In this document: positions 34,433 to 35,331 of the stretch, piece after piece
How positions within the stretch are numbered: the first letter of the stretch is position 1
Layout of the letters: every line of letters begins with the position of its first letter
Origin: Palsa-459 sp035510855
GTDB lineage: Bacteria > Actinomycetota > Acidimicrobiia > Acidimicrobiales > RAAP-2
DNA: 35,331 nt
Assembly: GCA_035510855.1 (NCBI GenBank)
Contig: DATKGG010000009.1
Coordinates: forward strand, 1-35,331
Reading direction: 5' to 3'
The notes under the pieces: generated by a model
What the model saw: only the letters and a program-made list of their open reading frames with translations
Told to the model about the DNA's origin: nothing
The model's database searches: none
Program-made: the position numbers and the translations under genes

Positions 34433-34885
34433 GTGCTGAAACAGGTCGCGGAGGGTGTGCTGATCCACGAGAGCGAGTTCGTCCAGAGCAACGCCGTTGT
34501 CGTGCACGGCCGGGCTGGCGTGTTGCTCATCGACCCCGGGGTGCACGGCAACGAATTGGCCTGCCTCGCAAATGACCTGTCCGATTCGGGCCAGACCGTT
34601 GTCGCAGGCTTCTCCACGCATCCCCACTGGGATCACCTGCTCTGGCACGCCAGGTTCGGCGCGGTGCCCCGTTACGGCACAGCGCGCTGCGCGGCCACTG
34701 CCCGAGATGCGTTGTCGGACGGAATCGATCCGGGTCGGCACGGCATCCCCGAGCAGGTACCTCTGGACCTGCTCGGCCTCATTACCGGACTGCCCGCCGA
34801 GATGGCGCAGATTCCTTGGGATGGCCCTCAGGTCCGGATTGTCGAGCATCAGGCGCATGCCCCGGGCCCAGATCTCCGGCAATAG
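34433..34885 (+). pseudogene. MBL-fold metallo-hydrolase, 3'-truncated
   Basis: From the GTG at 34433 (AAAGGA about six bases before), 150 residues: VLKQVAEGVLIHESEFVQSNAVVVHGRAGVLLIDPG, then the metal motif THPHWDHLLWHARFG, then GLITGLPAEM and RIVEHQAHAPG. The family normally continues from 'AHAPGH' into strands carrying the next metal ligands (a 'GD' Asp and the last His), about 90-100 residues more. Here after APG the frame runs PDLRQ-stop. So the second half of the active site is missing and the product should be inactive. An upstream frame start at 34268 is possible but unconserved. The break probably marks insertion of the element that carries the next gene. Confidence 0.75.
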
Positions 34886-34952
34886 GAAAGCTGCAGGTCT
34901 GTGACATGCAGTTTTGTCCGGAGTTTCCTGTGCGTAACTTTTAAAGCTTTGC

Positions 34953-34958
34953 TAGGAT
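34953..34958 (+). promoter_or_regulatory. Leaderless-type -10 of the HTH gene
   Basis: TAGGAT ends six bases before the ATG at 34965, with an AT-rich stretch upstream (TTTTAAAGC). Confidence 0.5.
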
Positions 34959-34964
34959 AGTGGC

Positions 34965-35331
34965 ATGTCAACGGCGGTTGCGGCCATCCTGGAGGGCATG
35001 CCAGAGCCCCGTGACCTTCGCATGCACGAGCACGATGGCCGGTGCGTGATAACCGCCGGATCGACGGTGCTGTTCGACTACGCGGCCGGCGACGTCGTGA
35101 TGCGGAACATCGCGCTGGCGGTGCTGCGGCAGCTGGGGTTCCGGGGCCGGGCGGTCGCGGCGGTGCTGGGCTTGTCGGAGGCGTACGTCGCGACGCTGCA
35201 CAGCGCGGCGAGGCGGGACGGGTCGGCGGCGCTGGCCATGCAGGACCGCCGGGGCACGCCCGGGAAGGTGACCGCGGCGCAGTGGGAGCAGGCCAGGGCG
35301 TGGCGGGCGCAGGGCGTCAGCGACGCGGAGA
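34965..35331 (+). CDS. Helix-turn-helix protein, probable transposase, runs off the window
   Basis: Open from the ATG at 34965 to the edge with no stop (122 codons). After a start of about 40 residues it has IALAVLRQLGFRGRAVAAVLGLSEAYVATLHSAARRDG, a helix-turn-helix of transposase type, then DRRGTPGKVTAAQWEQARAWRAQGVSDAE, apparently entering a second helix-turn-helix. Tandem helix-turn-helix N-termini like this are common in actinobacterial transposases, but no DDE residues are in view, so a regulator cannot be excluded. It sits about 80 bases past the broken MBL gene; that gap has an AGGAAA...TTTCCT pair and a CTGCA...TGCAG pair that may belong to the element's end. Confidence 0.6.
   Translation, partial: MSTAVAAILEGMPEPRDLRMHEHDGRCVITAGSTVLFDYAAGDVVMRNIALAVLRQLGFRGRAVAAVLGLSEAYVATLHSAARRDGSAALAMQDRRGTPGKVTAAQWEQARAWRAQGVSDAE

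Larger units (their letters stand above)
34217..35331. mobile_element. Left part of a putative tRNA-Arg-integrated island
   Basis: From the tRNA 3' fragment to the window edge. With the tRNA on -, the 3'-half repeat should mark the end away from the intact tRNA, so the island is predicted to extend rightwards to an intact tRNA-Arg(CCU). It contains a truncated hydrolase and a probable transposase. No integrase is visible here. 34262-34432 has no gene I can support. Inference from the tRNA fragment. Confidence 0.5.

Overview
The window reads as chromosomal DNA of a high-GC actinobacterium. The evidence is the very GC-rich third codon positions, frequent GTG starts, many 4-base GTGA/ATGA gene overlaps, the rsmI-metG-tatD-rlpA-ksgA housekeeping order, a 27-residue bL37-like ribosomal peptide and many leaderless-type promoters (TANNNT ending 5-8 bases before a start codon). 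An Acidimicrobiia-like lineage is my guess, not something the sequence proves.

Layout. 1-1066: a broken, rearranged rlpA/ksgA locus. The 3' end of rlpA and the 5' part of ksgA lie on + at 1-~395 and face the 5' part of rlpA on -, so the left edge is an inversion or an assembly/amplification chimera. 1225-4758 (-): DUF192 protein, rsmI, metG, tatD (RNA modification, translation, DNA repair). 4824-4907 (+): bL37-like peptide. 4909-6463 (-): two small membrane proteins and a glycerophosphodiester phosphodiesterase. 6520-7392 (+): CtaG-type cytochrome oxidase assembly factor. 7389-8423 (-): PfkB/adenosine-type kinase, divergent from two tandem M1 aminopeptidases (8457-13543, +). Then a TMEM165/GDT1 cation transporter and a methyltransferase (+). 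14836-18061 (-): an overlapping GT4 glycosyltransferase, methyltransferase and alpha/alpha-barrel (prenyltransferase-like) protein, perhaps a glycoconjugate pathway. 18171-22938: acyl-CoA dehydrogenase, a MarR-MFS efflux operon with a clear operator, an Nfu-like Fe-S protein and a CYP125-like P450. 23117-28672: a YfhO-type membrane protein, GNAT, RDD protein and a GT-C-type membrane glycosyltransferase. 28836-31482: ketopantoate-reductase-like protein and a divergent acyl-CoA ligase. 31623-33262: an ECF sigma factor overlapping a DUF4349 membrane protein.

From about 33.3 kb the character changes to an accessory region: lower GC, an orphan small ORF, an IS3-family fragment (orfA without orfB), and the 3' half only of a tRNA-Arg(CCU) cut in the anticodon loop, which looks like the att repeat of an island that continues to the right. 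Inside that island are an MBL-fold hydrolase that loses its C-terminal part and, running off the window, a helix-turn-helix protein that is probably a transposase.

No CRISPR array, rRNA or complete tRNA was seen. The best-supported unusual points are the left-edge chimera, the recurrent leaderless promoter architecture, the truncated tRNA/att boundary, the sigma-DUF4349 module and the GT4-methyltransferase-barrel cluster. I do not see a convincing wholly new defence or metabolic system.
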